A stretch of 64,000 nt of DNA from Ilex aquifolium (GCA_951799425.1 OX637402.1:20039844-20103843); one strand, 5' to 3'; counted from the stretch's first letter, positions 15,001 to 27,045 are shown. Translations and numbers: made by a program. The notes: a model not told the origin generated them from the letters alone.

Positions 15001-17367
15001 CCAACACGTAATCTTGACAACCAACCCAAAACGCTTTCAAATTTCAATAATCTATTATAGGACTAATCCGAAGAAACATATGAACAATGAAATGCAGATT
15101 TAGTTTTTACAAGTTTTGTAGGCATATTCCACTCCAAACAGAGAAAAAAAAAAACACAAGGAGTTGAGGATGTATTTCCAAATATGTTTTGTAAATAGGA
15201 TTTTTTGGGGGGCTCTTAAGTGTCCAAAAGGTTTCCACCGAATTAAACTTCTCAGAAGTTTTATCCTAGCTCCAAACAGGTTTTGCACAAAGAAAATGAA
15301 AGAATGGGGAATGGGTTACTGGCAACTATGCCTATAACCTAGAGACGCCCTGCAAATATATTGGGGAAAAAGAGATAACAACCAAATGGATAGTCTATCC
15401 TCACGTCTGACCCAGCCCAAACACATATAGCATGGAATAGGAGTTAGAACTGAACAAACAGGATCTTTCAGGCATATTGACACCAGCATATTGGCTCGAT
15501 CATAAGGCACACAAGAGCAATAGCAACAAATCAATTTAATTGTACTTATAGCTGAGAGGTGTAGAACCAATTTACCTGTTCAAACAATCCCTTTGGTAAA
15601 AAAGTAAGAATGTCATACTTTGTAGTTGATACAGAATTACCCTGAAAGGATTAATCCCCAACAAATTAAAACCAGATTCATCCAAAGTAAAACAGGTAGG
15701 AAGTGACAAAATAAAGTGAAGCCAACTATAAATGGATCTAACTTTTCTAAGTACAACAAACCATATTGTCTCTTCTAAGCATAACTTCAAAACTTCCTCA
15801 CACACAGCAATTAACAGATTACTCTCAAGTCTCAAGTTCCAAACATGACAAGACACTCAATTTGTTATTAACCATATAGATTTTTTATTTCTTTTTTCTG
15901 TAATTATGTGCTATCAAACAAAATTGCAAATGAAACGTGCACATCCTGTGTTGTTTAGCATAGCCAATTTCTAGGCTCTTGGTTAGTTAGAAATAAGCAA
16001 CTGTTGAACATCATATATACAAGCAGACAAATATGTAGAAGTTTCTCAGACCACTGTACCATTGAACAGTAAGTAGCCCAGATGGATGTACAATGAGTGA
16101 TAAAAAAACAGCACCCATTTTAGTTCTCATTAATGGATCTTTGGAGGTGTAGATTGGTTGTACAATGATTGTTATTCCCCTTGTTAGCCATACACCACAT
16201 CGCCTTCTAGCCCACCACTTTATGCCCATCAGATTCACATGCACTACGAGTTTTCCCCCAAAAAAAAAGCTCTCCAAAAAGGTCATGAAAAAAAATTCTC
16301 TATGTCCCCTACAAAAAAATCCACTGACCAAGACAACCTGATACCCACAAAAACCAATATGGTCAGGAAAGCATGTTTTGATTTTAAACATCAGTCACTC
16401 CTCACCCTCTATCGACCTATGATTTCTTTCCTTCTAGATGCAACGAAAAAATCAAGGGGGCAGCATCCCAAACATCTTACCTGCAATAACTTCTCCCAGT
16501 ACCACCTTCCAGAAAAAAAAAACTTCTCCCAGTACCAGACCAAGCCTGATGTAAACCCATAACTGAATAGGCTTAACCAAGGCATTACAGGAAAGGGAAA
16601 AAAGGAGGTCTCACACCTCCATCACCACCCTGCAGTGGAGCAGAAGGTGATTGACTGTTTGCTCTCTTACACATGCGGCACCAATTTGGGATAATGTTCA
16701 CCTTAGAAATTAAGTTCTCCAAATTCAACATCTCCTTTTTTTTTAAAAAGAGAGAGAAAGATTGCACTACCCAAAAACAACATTAAAAGGTACTTCCTCT
16801 TCCCGGCAATCCATAAATAAAATCACGCTATCTTGAACCCACCGAACCATCTTTCTTCCTCTTATAAAAACAACAAAAGCAAGCAAGTGGAATGGGTTGG
16901 GGCTGCTTATATATAGTCTGTCATACTACAATCATTGCAACTCATTATCAATCATTACGCTTCACCACTGAGCATAAATTGAGACCTCCATAAATCTTGA
17001 AATCAAACTCAGTTTTAATTTAATAAACAACGCCAAATCCCTAAACCCAAAATTTCCATTAAATTCATCATCAACTACATAAAAATGAAAATTAAAAAAG
17101 TATTATTGTTACTCTTCAATTAAACATATGCTAGTGTGTACTTATAAGTGATGCTGAATAGAAAAGCAAAACAATACGAAACATGACCAAACGGACCTCG
17201 AATTTGGTCAAGAAGTTGGCTTCGCGATCATTGCAGAAGATGGTGCGGTGACCAGGGGCCTGAGGCTGGACACCGCCGAGTCGAGCGGTTCGAGACGTGG
17301 AGACACGGTCCGACAACGGAGAACCAGGCCCACCTAAGCTTGATCTAGATCCCCTCCATCCGGACAT
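1..17367 (-). CDS. ALA3: P4-type phospholipid-transporting ATPase, ALA3-like (3' part outside window)
   Basis: Flippase that moves phospholipids to the cytosolic leaflet; Arabidopsis ALA3 acts at the Golgi with an ALIS (CDC50) subunit. Twenty-one exons, 5' to 3': 17367-17197, 15641-15576, 14902-14841, 14034-13953, 13759-13649, 10683-10606, 10367-10271, 9327-9221, 8967-8902, 8687-8566, 7999-7918, 7817-7740, 7653-7537, 7354-7208, 6769-6665, 5990-5848, 1768-1667, 1580-1517, 1430-1218, 337-172, 67-1. All junctions are GT-AG and in phase, giving 748 residues. Visible motifs: actuator DGET (195-198), P4-specific PISL in TM4 (366-369), phosphorylation site DKTGT (420-424), KGAD (600-603) and TGDK (714-717). 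The family is about 1200 aa, so roughly 460 C-terminal residues lie left of the window. Start taken at MSGWRGSR; an in-frame ATG 13 codons upstream (17406) is the alternative. No lesion is seen. Assignment rests on exon-by-exon resemblance to ALA3, including the N-terminal QPQAP and NDRE motifs. Confidence 0.93.
2583..3994. mobile_element. Non-autonomous hAT-type transposon inside a 4.1 kb ALA3 intron
   Basis: A perfect 8 bp direct repeat GATTTGGC flanks the element (2575-2582 and 3995-4002). The ends are inverted repeats: CATGGTTCGAAGT on the left, and the complement of the right end reads CAGGGTTCAAAGT. An 8 bp target duplication and ends beginning CA-GG are typical of hAT elements. The subterminal parts are rich in TCGGCCGATAC and GACTCGG motifs. 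No transposase frame is visible in 1412 bp. The centre carries three tandem tRNA-like units, described separately. Confidence 0.8.
2791..3270 (-). repeat. Three tandem copies of a ~160 bp tRNA-like unit
   Basis: Copies span about 2791-2950, 2951-3112 and 3113-3270, each ending in an A-rich tract and CACAGCTTTTAA. Read on the minus strand, each holds GGTTCGATTCC, an exact match to the Pol III B box (tRNA T arm), preceded by a D-arm-like GGCTAATTGGATAGAG that resembles an A box. The acceptor stem does not pair, so these are not functional tRNA genes. A tRNA-derived SINE head or tRNA pseudogene that was tandemly amplified is the best reading. Confidence 0.7.
4003..4140. repeat. Remnant with hAT-like subterminal motifs next to the 1.4 kb element
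   Basis: Immediately right of the target duplication, motifs such as GACTCGG, GAGTCGTG and ATCGGCAGATACTTTAAACC recur. They resemble the subterminal sequence of the adjacent hAT element. No clear second pair of ends was found, so this may be an older, partly lost copy into which the 1.4 kb element inserted. Confidence 0.35.
4527..4555. repeat. (CCCCA)n microsatellite
   Basis: About five uninterrupted CCCCA units lie in the long ALA3 intron. It is a simple repeat with no evident role. Confidence 0.85.
5310..5833. mobile_element. MITE-like TIR element ending 14 bp from an ALA3 splice donor
   Basis: The left end reads ATAGTATGTTTGGTAGGA. The complement of the right end reads ATAGTGTGTTTGGTATGA, and the inverted similarity continues inward with degenerate GGGTGG and GGATGGAAAA blocks. 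There is no coding frame in 524 bp. The target duplication is ambiguous; GTGTTTGG-type ends are seen in PIF/Harbinger (Tourist) and hAT MITEs. The exon ending at 5848 lies just to its right. Confidence 0.6.
6421..6437. repeat. (CA)n microsatellite in ALA3 intron
   Basis: Eight CA units followed by a C run. It is a simple intronic repeat with no evident function. Confidence 0.8.
6833..7191. mobile_element. MITE with 18 bp terminal inverted repeats in ALA3 intron
   Basis: The left end TTAGAGCATCTCCAATAG and the right end CTATTGGAGATGCTCTAA are perfect inverted repeats. The 359 bp interior repeats CTCTCTATTTTAGAGAG-like motifs and has no coding capacity. The outer bases can be read as a TA or a TTA/TAA target site, so Tourist-like (PIF/Harbinger) is likely but not proven. 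The right end lies 16 bp from the exon that ends at 7208. Confidence 0.85.
11064..11245. repeat. Diverged ~120 bp tandem duplication in an ALA3 intron
   Basis: The block GACAGGCATACACCACAGGA near 11088 recurs as GGCAGGCATACACCACGGGA near 11216. Both are preceded by similar GTTAG-CTTGC sequence and by GGAGCAA-AA. This suggests an old tandem duplication or two pieces of one unrecognised transposable element. Confidence 0.45.
11573..11905. mobile_element. hAT MITE with 8 bp target duplication
   Basis: A perfect 8 bp direct repeat CATGTCAC flanks the element (11565-11572 and 11906-11913). The ends are inverted repeats starting CAAGGATCAAAAT and running into TCGTTTCG. Inside are many TTTCG and CGAAA motifs in both orientations. 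Length 333 bp, non-coding. The target duplication length and CAAGG terminus fit the hAT superfamily. Confidence 0.88.
12668..13123. mobile_element. Possible hAT-like remnant with GGAGCCA ends
   Basis: CAAGGGTGGAGCCA at the left and the complement of TGGCTCCGCCCCT at the right form short inverted ends of a type common in plant hAT elements. No matching target duplication was found, so the boundaries and the call are tentative. Confidence 0.35.
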
Positions 17368-17600
17368 TTTCTCCGACAATCCGTCAGATCGAGCCGGACC
17401 GAACAAACAAACAAAATCAACAAGATCTTATACGATTTGCAGAGAAAAATATTCGATCTCGTGTCGTCTTTCCTATTTTATGTTCAATTTCTGTGTAGTG
17501 GAACGAAGAAATCTTAGATGAATTTGAAAGACGGAGGGGCTTTGTTCTTTGCACTCTTCGTTTTTTATATGATGGCCTCCGACGATTATAGGCCCGCGTT
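17368..17600 (-). promoter_or_regulatory. 5' leader and proximal upstream region of the ALA3-like gene
   Basis: This stretch directly precedes the chosen ATG. It is less AT-rich than the DNA beyond it and includes an in-frame upstream ATG at 17406. No convincing TATA box was fixed and the transcription start is unknown. The role is inferred from position only. Confidence 0.35.
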
Positions 17601-19862
17601 AAGATCTTTAGACTTCTACTACTTGCGCTAATTCAATCTGTGTGGGAAAAAATGTCACGCGCTATTTAACGCATGGATTAGTGTATTTATTGTATTGCTT
17701 TGCTACCAATATGTCCGATCAAATGGAACTCATCCATGCGTGGGTTGCCAAAAAATCGAATTTAGGAAGTCTATCTTTACAACGTATATAGAGAAAATTT
17801 TTAGTAACATTCTTTTATAGTTTATGATATTTTAAAGACAACTCTCTATTTTTTGAATTTTTATTGACCTCTATCAAATTAAAAATATTAATTATAATAT
17901 AATTTTATTAAATTATTCATGATATATTTGAAGAAAAATTCCATCTATACCCCTCTAGAGAAGCATATTTTCAATAAGACCCCTTTATTTTCTAAATTCT
18001 TTTACGTATTAAAATTCAAGTCAATTAAAATTCTATTTGAGTTAATTAAAATTTATTTTTTACGTATTAAAATTTGAGTCGATAAAAAATTATATTGTTT
18101 ACGTATTAAAATTCAATTTTAGTCGGTTCAAATCAAATTTTAATCAACTTGCATTGAATTTTAATGACCGAATTTTGATACATAAAAAAATATAAATTTT
18201 AATCGACTTAAATTTTAATATGTAAAAAATAAATTTTATTTAACTTGAATCGAATTTTAATTAGCACAAATTTTAATTGACTTGAAGAAAATTTCAATCA
18301 ACGCTAACAACTTAGGTATTAACACATTTAAGATACGACATGGATACTTTGAAGCTAAATATGCAGGTCTGTTAATCATATTGAATGAGGTGGTTCGTAT
18401 TGGATTATTGACGAATTCATGTCAAAAAATACTCTACTCATATTTAATTTGTTTATTAATTTGTATTTGATGAGTTGTGTCATATCGAATTCATGTTATG
18501 TGTGAATTATATATAATCGATATAGAAACGAGTCATATTGTATATATTTTTTTATTAATTTTATTCATATAAAATTTATTTATTAATTGTGTTATTTTGG
18601 CCCATTCATTTACCAAATATGTGGTTTATAACAAATTCTGGATTTGGAGTTTGACTTGTTTGTACACCACGCGCGACAGCGAGCGGCGGGATTCAATGGG
18701 TGTAATGAAAGAAGTTTATTCGTTAAACTTCATGTGGTGAAGGGCAATCAACGAGACGACGTCGTGTGGGAGAATATTCTCCGACGGCTGACCGGTTTTG
18801 TGGACTAACTGGGGAGTTAAATTTCGGGTAGTGAAAAGATGTGACGGGTAACGACTCGCAGTTTATGAACTGGCCTCCGAAATTCTAGGACTGGGATGTT
18901 TTATGAACAATCTTACATGGATTTAAAATATAAATTTAATTAATTATTGTAATTAATTTTATTATTTATTTAATGACTGTATTTGATCAAGTCTATATTT
19001 TAAGTCCAAATAATATTTTTCATATTTTATATTAGAATAAAACTATACTATCTAAATTTGTTTATCAAAATCTTATATCCCAAATAATGTATCAAAATTT
19101 TGTACATTGAATGTTTGTTGGAGGTAGTGAATGTCACCGATCCATCCTGATTTAAAATACAAAAATTTAATAAATGATTTAAAAGATCAACTTGCGAATC
19201 CCGATAACTATGAGTTGTGACAACTTGTGGCCCCTGTCACCTGTTATCTTATACACGCTCAATATTTTCCTCCGCCTGTTATATTGGACTATATGACACC
19301 GGCCAACATTCTGGGTTATGAAGGAAATTTTGTTTTCACCTACCTCAGTATCTCTATTTTAATTTTTGCCCCTAATCCGTTTAATGTACTGAATAAGGTT
19401 AACATAAAAAATTAAAAAAAAATGATACAAAGTTAGAAAACAAAAGAAAAGGTGAAAATTTGAACAATTGAAAGATAAAGGGGTATTAGAATGTAGAATA
19501 TTTTGATGAGGAAAAGTATAACAAAATAATATTTTGAATGGTAGTCTGGACCAAGTCCAGATTGCTATCAAATCATAACATTAATGATATAAATTAAAAA
19601 AATTTAATATTTGAGGGTATAAATTAAAAATCCAAGTATCTTATAGTGGGTGTCAAGTGAGATTTACTCATTTTTTTTAAGGAAAAAAAAGAATTTTATT
19701 AAAAAATGGATAAGATATGAGTGTATTTGTCAATTATATGGCACGTAGGAATCGCAAGACACCATTAATTATGATATACAGAGTTATTATTGTAATAATA
19801 TAATAATTAAAACTCCAAAAGATATTTAAAAAAACGATATGAAATAGTACCTTAAAACATCT
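17601..19862. other. AT-rich intergenic DNA upstream of ALA3-like gene
   Basis: No gene is recognised. From about 18000 to 18290, AT-rich motifs such as GTATTAAAATTTGAGTCGA recur in both orientations (TCGACTTAAATTTTAATAT), suggesting a degenerate fold-back repeat. A GC-richer patch at about 18660-18890 stands out but has no convincing reading frame. The rest is low-complexity AT-rich sequence. Confidence 0.5.
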
Positions 19863-20587
19863 ATGGGCTGTTTGTTTCAAGGATATGGGTGGTACAAGGG
19901 GTGGTATTAGTGAAATAGTACGTGGGACCCATTTATACCTTGTTTGTTTAGTATTTTACAGTTAGTACTATTTTTCGGGTCGTAATACCGACCCGGAATG
20001 AACAGTAGTCATAATGCCTTGTAGATGGTATTATTGAATACCACCTACCTGGTGGTATTATTTTCATGGGTTGTAAATTGACACAAATGCCCTCATTTGT
20101 TAAGAGTTTACATATAAAAAATTTATTTTGAATTTTTTCCTTATATTATGTTTAAGCGTACGATATCATCGATTTTTTTTTTTAAATAAAATTATTTTGA
20201 ATTTTTTCTTTGTATTATGTTTAAGCTTACAGTTTTTTTTTTTTAATTTTTTAAAAAAATTATTTTAAATTTTTTCCTTATATTATGTTTAAGCGTACGG
20301 TGTTACCAAATTTTTTTTTTAAATTATTTTAAATTTTTTCCTTGTATAAATGGTTAAGGGTAAAATAGAATGGATGATGTTAAGGGTAAAATGGTATATT
20401 TGTTATAAGATGTGATAGAATAGATAGTTATTTGTGGGACCCACCATAGTACCTATTGAACAAACAAACAAGGGGAATGATAGAATAAAAGTTTAAGACC
20501 AAGTATAGTATACTATTGAATAGAAGTGAAATAAAAATGATGTCAATTATCACCCAAATCTAATACTCAAAGCAAACAGACCCCCAT
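19863..20587. mobile_element. TIR element with internal minisatellite
   Basis: The left end ATGGGCTGTTTGTTTCAAGG mirrors the complement of the right end, ATGGGGGTCTGTTTGCTTTG. The centre (about 20140-20345) holds three diverged copies of a unit with TATTATGTTTAAGCGTACGG followed by T-rich sequence. No transposase frame and no clear target duplication. A GGG-CTGTTTG terminus is common in Tourist-type MITEs. Confidence 0.55.
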
Positions 20588-22502
20588 TGTATTTGGCTAC
20601 ATTGTAGTTTAGTGGGCACACAAGTGCTTAGGTTTGAGTTGGACGACTAGAGCGATAATCAAATAGTGTTTGTGTCGTGTCTCAAGTCTTTATCATTTCA
20701 TATTTTTAATGATTACAACTTGACTTTAATCAAATCCAGTTAGTATTAGATATCTTAATATAATATAAATATGATAGTTCTGTAATTTGTGTCGGGTCTC
20801 AATTGGTCAATATAACACATGAACTATAAAACACATAATATGCAATTTTTTCTCCCTCACCTAGATGGATTATAGAGGGTCCCACCAGCAACTAAACACC
20901 TTAGTCAACCATTGCACCAACAAAATCAAATAAAAAGATCAATTAATTATACAAAAAAAAATGTTCAAGTGATGTGAAAAAGATAACAAATAAACATGAC
21001 AATGTGTTGTATAGTATATAGGGGTGGCTCAACAACATGTGGGGTCTAAAGAAATGACGGCCAATGAGAATTTTTTATTTTTCTTAATAATAATTTAATT
21101 TTTTAATTTTTTAATTTAAAATTTATTATTTTTACTTTTTAATGAGATTCAAAATTACTAATTATTTTTTTATTCAAATTTTGTTAATATATTTTTTTGA
21201 TTAATAATATGACTTTGATCATAAATATTTATAGGAATAAAATTAATTTCTTCATTAATATTTTAATATTCTTTTTATTTGTTTTATATGTTCTTTATCG
21301 AAACTGTGGTATTAAATGATTGACTTTATTATAAATAAATTAATTGTTATATTTATTTTGGATTATTTTACTATTTTTGAATTTTACTTATTTATCTATA
21401 CAACTTTTACCTAAATTTTTGTTATATTTTATTTATTACGAATAAAAACTTTATCAAAATATTTTTTTAATGAGAATAAATGGTTTAATTGGTGTTTTGC
21501 ATTCAAATAATAAAAAAACAAGTTTAAGAGAAATAGATAATGTGTTTGGTTTAATTTTTTTTTTTTGAGAAAGATATAGATTTTGTCAACACTTTTTTGT
21601 TAATCTTTTTTTTCTCTTTAATAAATGTGATTGTGTGACGTGGTCTAGACTTTTTGGCCCAAATTTTAAATTTTTTTGTTGGTTTACTCTTTCAAAAATT
21701 ATTTTGTTTGGCTATATTGCAATAAATTTTATTTTTTAACTTATATTATATTATTGATCTTTAAATTTAAAACCTTTTTTTATATGTGTGGCCTAAAATC
21801 AACACTTTTATTTTTACACTACGGCCGACCCTATTATTAGTATCCTTTAAATAAGTTTAGCATATTAAAATCACATCACACTAAACACTTGTTTCCACTA
21901 CTAACTAGTGTCACCTTGATGTTTCACGGGAAAATGGTGAACTTCAGGGATAGTTCGATTGAGATAGAGATAAATTGTAAATTTAAAACTTGGTTACTGT
22001 ATTAAAGGGTGAATTAAATAGTCATAACAAATTAAAATTATCTAATTTAATCTTAAATTATGCTTAGTTGCCAAAAATATTCTGCATTATATCTAGGCTT
22101 ATTTTGTCTACGTATAAAATAGAAATAGGTACACAAATAATATAATATAGTCGTACCATTGAAATAATTACAATACCACCTGAACATGTGTTATTCTAAT
22201 ATTATATTATATTTTACTATTTTATCCAACAAATAAACAAAAATATAAATAACTAGATTAGATGGATAATTTGTTAGTTAATAAATAATTACTACTCTAT
22301 TATCTCACTCTTAAATCAATATTTGATCATTTGGATTACAAATAGATATTATTTTTATTTTATATTTTAATTATTTATATAAAATTAATCCGTATTAATT
22401 AATACAATAATTTAATCAATATGCACTTAACGTGACAGCAATTCTAAACACAAGAAAAAGGAAAATGGTGGCCCAAAATCAATCAATTGGCTTTCTAATC
22501 AC
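20588..22502. other. AT-rich intergenic DNA before SHW1-like gene
   Basis: Very AT-rich sequence with no recognisable gene, RNA or bounded transposon. The last few hundred bases form the upstream region of the plus-strand gene beginning at 22503. Confidence 0.5.
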
Positions 22503-25500
22503 ATGGCCGGGGCAGCAACATTCTCACCGTTCATCACTCTCACCTCTACCAAACTCCTCTCCTCACTCCCACCATCTCCAACATTATCTTCATCCCCAAT
22601 TCCATCATTTCATCAACAACAATTTACTACTCGCCGCCATGGAAGCCCCATACTCCACATCTGCTACGGAAACGTCGCTCCTCTCTCTCTATCTCTCTCT
22701 CTGTTACTGTACGATGTACAGAATAGATTCAGAATATTGAAGCAAAGAAGTGATTGAGAGATTTTTCTTTGTGTTGACAGTTTAATGGTTTGACGGGAAA
22801 GGAAGCGGAGGGAATTGCTGAAGCGTTCTTCGATGAAGAAGAAGTGATGGAGGAGGAGGAGGAGAGCGACGAAGACGACACAGAAAGCAGTATTGATTTG
22901 CTCTTCAGATTCTTACACAGCATGTTTAAGAAGGTTTCCAAGCGTGCTAAGAAGGCCTCTCGTTCTATGTTACCCGACATCATATCTCCCCAGCTGGTAA
23001 ATTGCCTCTCTCTCTCTCTCGAACTGGAATTAATTTGGAATTTTAGTGTTAGATTCAAGATCTTGATACCTGATTCTGGTTCTGTTGTAGCGTAAAAAGC
23101 AATCGAGAAGTGTCATTTTGGATTTAGGTAATTGAAATCGCATTATGGGGCTCTAGTTGTGCTTAATATTCGTGCTAATGTGAACAGACATAAGGAATGA
23201 TATCCCATCCAATACACTTTCGTTTCAATTTTATTCTTGATGGATTACTTACCATTCATTCAAGTAGAACCAATTGCATACAAATGGATTCTTAGTTATT
23301 AATGGTGTATGTTCCGTCAAGAAGAGAATCGGAGGAAAAAAAGTATTGGAGGGTGTGAGGGTTTAGAAAAGACTCGTGCTTTCATTTTTTGGAGGGCTAA
23401 AGAACCAACTAGGCTTAGTCCAGTTAACCAACCCAATACATGTCGTATAAAAAAAAAGCAAAAGAAGGATGGACGGGTCTAGAAGTTTGTGTAGTTGATT
23501 TGTTCTCCCAATTGGCCAGATGGAGTTATTGTTGACAGAAGAAATCCTCCTTTGACCTAATTGAGGATTCATCTTGGAGGCTCTTATTTTTTTATCTTTT
23601 CTTTCTGGTTTTGCTTATTTGTGGATAGGTTCGAGTGGGTGAATCCGCCCTCTAAAATGAATGGAGATGAAACTACCTACTTATCTAACACTACTTACCA
23701 CTTACCTCTCCTCGATCCCGTCATAGGTGCAACTCTTGTGCATTGTATGCCATCCGTTAGCTTTCTCATATTTTTCCTTTTTTTTTTTTGCCCTTTTGTT
23801 TCAAGTTTCTTTGTTGTGATTATTTGTGGTGGGGGGGAGGGACAGAGAGATATCCTAGTGCTTTTATCCTGAAAAACACTAATAGACCTATAACCTGGCA
23901 TTTTCATGCTGGTCAAGGAGGAGTCCCTTACTTACAATTGGTAGTTCAAATTATGAGCTGATACCTATATGATTCAGTTGAGTCGTATTCGACTCGGCAC
24001 CTTCCGATTCGATACCGGTTCAAGTTACGTGTAAATCATAAGTCTCACACTACTGGGTCGAGTCGTTGGAGACATCTTCAAGTCAATTATGAGTCATTCA
24101 AGTAGTCGTCACTGAATTAACCGATATTGTTCTGCGACTCCGCGATTTGTTGTGAAGCTCTTGTCATGTTCAATTTTTTTGAAGTATCATTTCGTGCATA
24201 TCACCTGCTACTGCTCTGCAAAGCTATGACTGATCCATCTCAATTCCCTTTGCGTCGATGGTTGAGACCGTGAACTTGAACCATGGCTTAAATAAGAAAT
24301 TATTATGTTGGCACTCTACTTTCAATGCTCTCTCATGCTGACGCTGTCACAAAAGGATCGGCATTTGTCTTCTTTATGACCTGATCAGAATTTCCTCTGG
24401 ATGCAGCCTATGCTTGTTGCCAACATTATTCAGGAGTAAGAATATTAACATACACAATGTTCAAGTAGTGAGGTCACTAATCTGATGAGCATCCTCATGC
24501 ATGTTTGGAACAATAGTTTGCTTTTCCATCTGCAATAGTAGATGAATCTTTCTACTGGTGTGCAACCCTTTTCTAGATTAGAGAGTGTTTTGAGTTACCT
24601 ACCGTGGGGTTTCTAGAAATATGGTTCAATCAATTATACTCTTGTCTTCGCTGGGATTTGCCAATGAAAACTTAGGTTGCAACAAATCAAGCCATTGTGA
24701 CAGTGGACTTGGGTGACATTACCATGTGCTTGCCATACAGGGTGGGAGAATGGCACCGTCACCATCACATCGAAACCTAAAATTCATACGATTTTCACAA
24801 ATCGTCCCAACTTGAGACATTTTTTTCACTGAATGTTTCCTTAAAAAATGGAGTGCTTCACTCTTCACAGAATCTTGATGAACTTGCATCGCATAATAGT
24901 ATTGTTTCATCTCCCATTTCTGTCCTGCTTTGGCTCTTTCTTCTGCTTGTTTTTGTTTATTTACCTCGACAATGCCAACTTTCGCAGGAACCATGCCTAC
25001 TTTCGTGTTGCTCATCTTTTCTTGTGATGTTTGTGACTTGATCACTATGACTTGCCCTTTTGACCTGGATTATGACATTATGTGTGCAGTCCTATTTAAC
25101 TTTCTTTATGCTGTCATCCTACATATTGACACGGTGAATTCTTAGCTGTTCTTAGCAAACACAAAAATTGTGATCTTTTTTGACTTGCTTGCTTATCCTT
25201 CCACCCGAGTCTTATACTCTTATTAAACTTTTTGATGCTGCCGTTCTACATATTAACACTGACGAACTCTTGGCTGATCTTAGCACACACAAAATCGTGA
25301 TCTTTTCCATTTTTTGACTTGGTTGCTTATCCTTCCAATCAGATGTTAATTGTTTTGCTGTCTCCCTATCTCTCTCAACGCTGGACTGCAGGTGGCTTTC
25401 GCTGTTGATGGGGTTCTTCTTTTGGCTTCGCTATGCATCCTGAAGGCACTTCTCGAGGTAATGCATTGTCATTACATATTCTTAGTGTACATGCAGGTTT

Positions 25501-25898
25501 GCAGATGGATTTCAGGTCAACCAATACTTCAATATTTGATCAAAACTATAGTCTCATCTTATTACATCTTTTTGGAAGAATCAAATTTATGAACCTGCCC
25601 GCTAACCTCCCCTTAAAGAACACACCCACACATCCACACCCACAAACCCACACCCTCCCCAACTATTATGCTTTGGTAAGGTGTGGTTGCCAGAAGCTTT
25701 TCCAAGGAAAGTCGGTACTGACGAGCGCCTGATTGTATCTGATGTTGTTTGTAGGTGGTCTGCACCCTTGGAGGCATGGTATTCGTGGTAATCCTTCTCC
25801 TACGTGTGATATGGGCAGCTATGTCCTACTTTGAATCGAGTGGGGATAACTTTAAGCAGAGTGGAACGTCCTACAACAGGGCACAGCCAGTGACATAA
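22503..25898 (+). CDS. SHW1: SHORT HYPOCOTYL IN WHITE LIGHT 1-like protein
   Basis: Four exons: 22503-22715, 22781-22996, 25392-25457, 25755-25898, all GT-AG with phase 0 joins, 212 aa. The N-terminus is Ser/Thr/Pro-rich with few acidic residues and could be an organelle-targeting sequence. Residues 72-110 carry a strongly acidic run (Glu/Asp). A basic segment KKVSKRAKKASRSMLP follows, and then the conserved C-terminal region with ISPQLVAFAVDGVLL and EVVCTLGGMVF, which contains two hydrophobic stretches that could span a membrane. The C-terminal block is what I recognise from SHW1 proteins, described in Arabidopsis as modulators of light-dependent seedling growth. The end of exon 1 is the least certain point: GAT|GTACAG was chosen because it keeps phase, and an in-phase donor at AAC|GTCGCT also exists. 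Intron 2 (2.4 kb) holds old repeat sequence. Confidence 0.7.
23970..24220. repeat. Diverged interspersed repeat, related copy near 61500
   Basis: Blocks such as TTGAGTCGT, TGATACC/CGATACC, TGTAAAT-A-AAG, GAATTAAC and TTGTCA-GTTCAAT occur in the same order here and at about 61490-61640. The GACTCGG and GATACCGG motifs also resemble the hAT subterminal sequence near 3900-4000. Probably old copies of one non-coding transposon family. Confidence 0.4.
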
Positions 25899-26603
25899 TT
25901 ATTCATTACCTAAAGCTTTCTCCTTTCAGTCTTACTGCTGTAAATCCTGAAATATTTTCGCCTTTTTGAGTTCTTACATGATAATATTGGCATCAACTCT
26001 TTTAATAATAAGGGTATATTGATTAAACAACATTTTTTTAGGCTAAGTGATTTCTATTAGTGGTATAGATATAGATGAGTTTGTTAATACATTATACTGG
26101 AGTAATCCTTTTGCCTTTTTGTTTTTGTTACGGGTTAAGGGTTGCGCCTACTACTTTTTCGTTGAGCTCTAAGTTGGCCATCGTATCTAAGTTGGTCATC
26201 GTAACTCAAGTTAGTTTAAGAACATGTCCCTTGAGGAATAAATGTAGCTGACCTTTAAGGGGTGTGAAAAGTATCGAATCTGAGACCTCTTGTTTGCAAG
26301 AGGACAAGTTTGACCATTCCTAATAATTTTTTTATTTTTATTTTTAATCATTGAATGATGAGACTACATCATGGTGATATTCAATTCGTTTTCTATTTGA
26401 CGTGAGGTTTTCAAATGTAATTTCTCAACAAATTTTCCCCTATGTGTGAACCATGTTGGACTTAGCTTCTCTATCTGATCTACTAATCTTTTTAAGCAAC
26501 ACTTGCAAACTTCTCTTACTAGTTGTCACAATGCTCTTCAGACTTTATAATGATAGGAGCTTTGTATACTGTCTTTTTTAGTTGTCACAATCCTCTTTTG
26601 TCT
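25899..26603. other. 3' flank of SHW1-like gene
   Basis: Contains the presumed 3' UTR and AT-rich intergenic DNA. No other gene or bounded element was recognised. Confidence 0.5.
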
Positions 26604-26612
26604 TTTAAAACC

Positions 26613-27036
26613 TGAGTAGACTATGGTACATTCAAAAAAAATTCGGTACCATACTTCCAAAATTTACTACTTCAAAGAATATTTTTACAACTTTTGTGGG
26701 TTATTTTACAATCAAAATATTTACCACCGATTGATTTATCACTTTTATGAGTATTTTTACCACTGTTGTGGATATTTTTATTACATTTGAGGTAACTATT
26801 TTTATCATATTTCTTAGGTACAAAAAAATTATCATTTTTATAGGTGATTTACTACATTTGTGAGTGTTTTTACACATTTGTGAATGTTTTTATCACTGTT
26901 GTGATAAATATTTTTACTATTTTTTTGGGTACCACAACAGTGGTAAAACTACCCACAAATGTGATAAAAGTTACCACAAATGTAGGTAATTGAGGTATGG
27001 TACCAAAATTTTTTTGGATGTACCGTAGTCTACTCC
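26613..27036. mobile_element. Mutator-like TIR element with 9 bp target duplication
   Basis: Perfect direct repeats TTTAAAACC (26604-26612 and 27037-27045) flank about 40 bp inverted ends. The left reads GAGTAGACTATGGTACATTC, and the complement of the right reads GAGTAGACTACGGTACATCC; both continue through an A run to GGTACCATAC. Length 424 bp, non-coding, with many TTTTTAC(C/T)A motifs inside. A 9 bp duplication with long TIRs points to a MULE-type non-autonomous element. Confidence 0.85.
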
Positions 27037-27045
27037 TTTAAAACC

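Noticed and set aside
16011-16391. 126-codon minus-strand frame in ALA3 intron 1
   Set aside because: No recognisable domain, in a repeat-like intronic region; possibly a retroelement scrap but not supportable.
22432-22740. Alternative frame over exon 1 of the SHW1-like gene
   Set aside because: It cannot join exon 2 in phase, whereas the frame from 22503 does.
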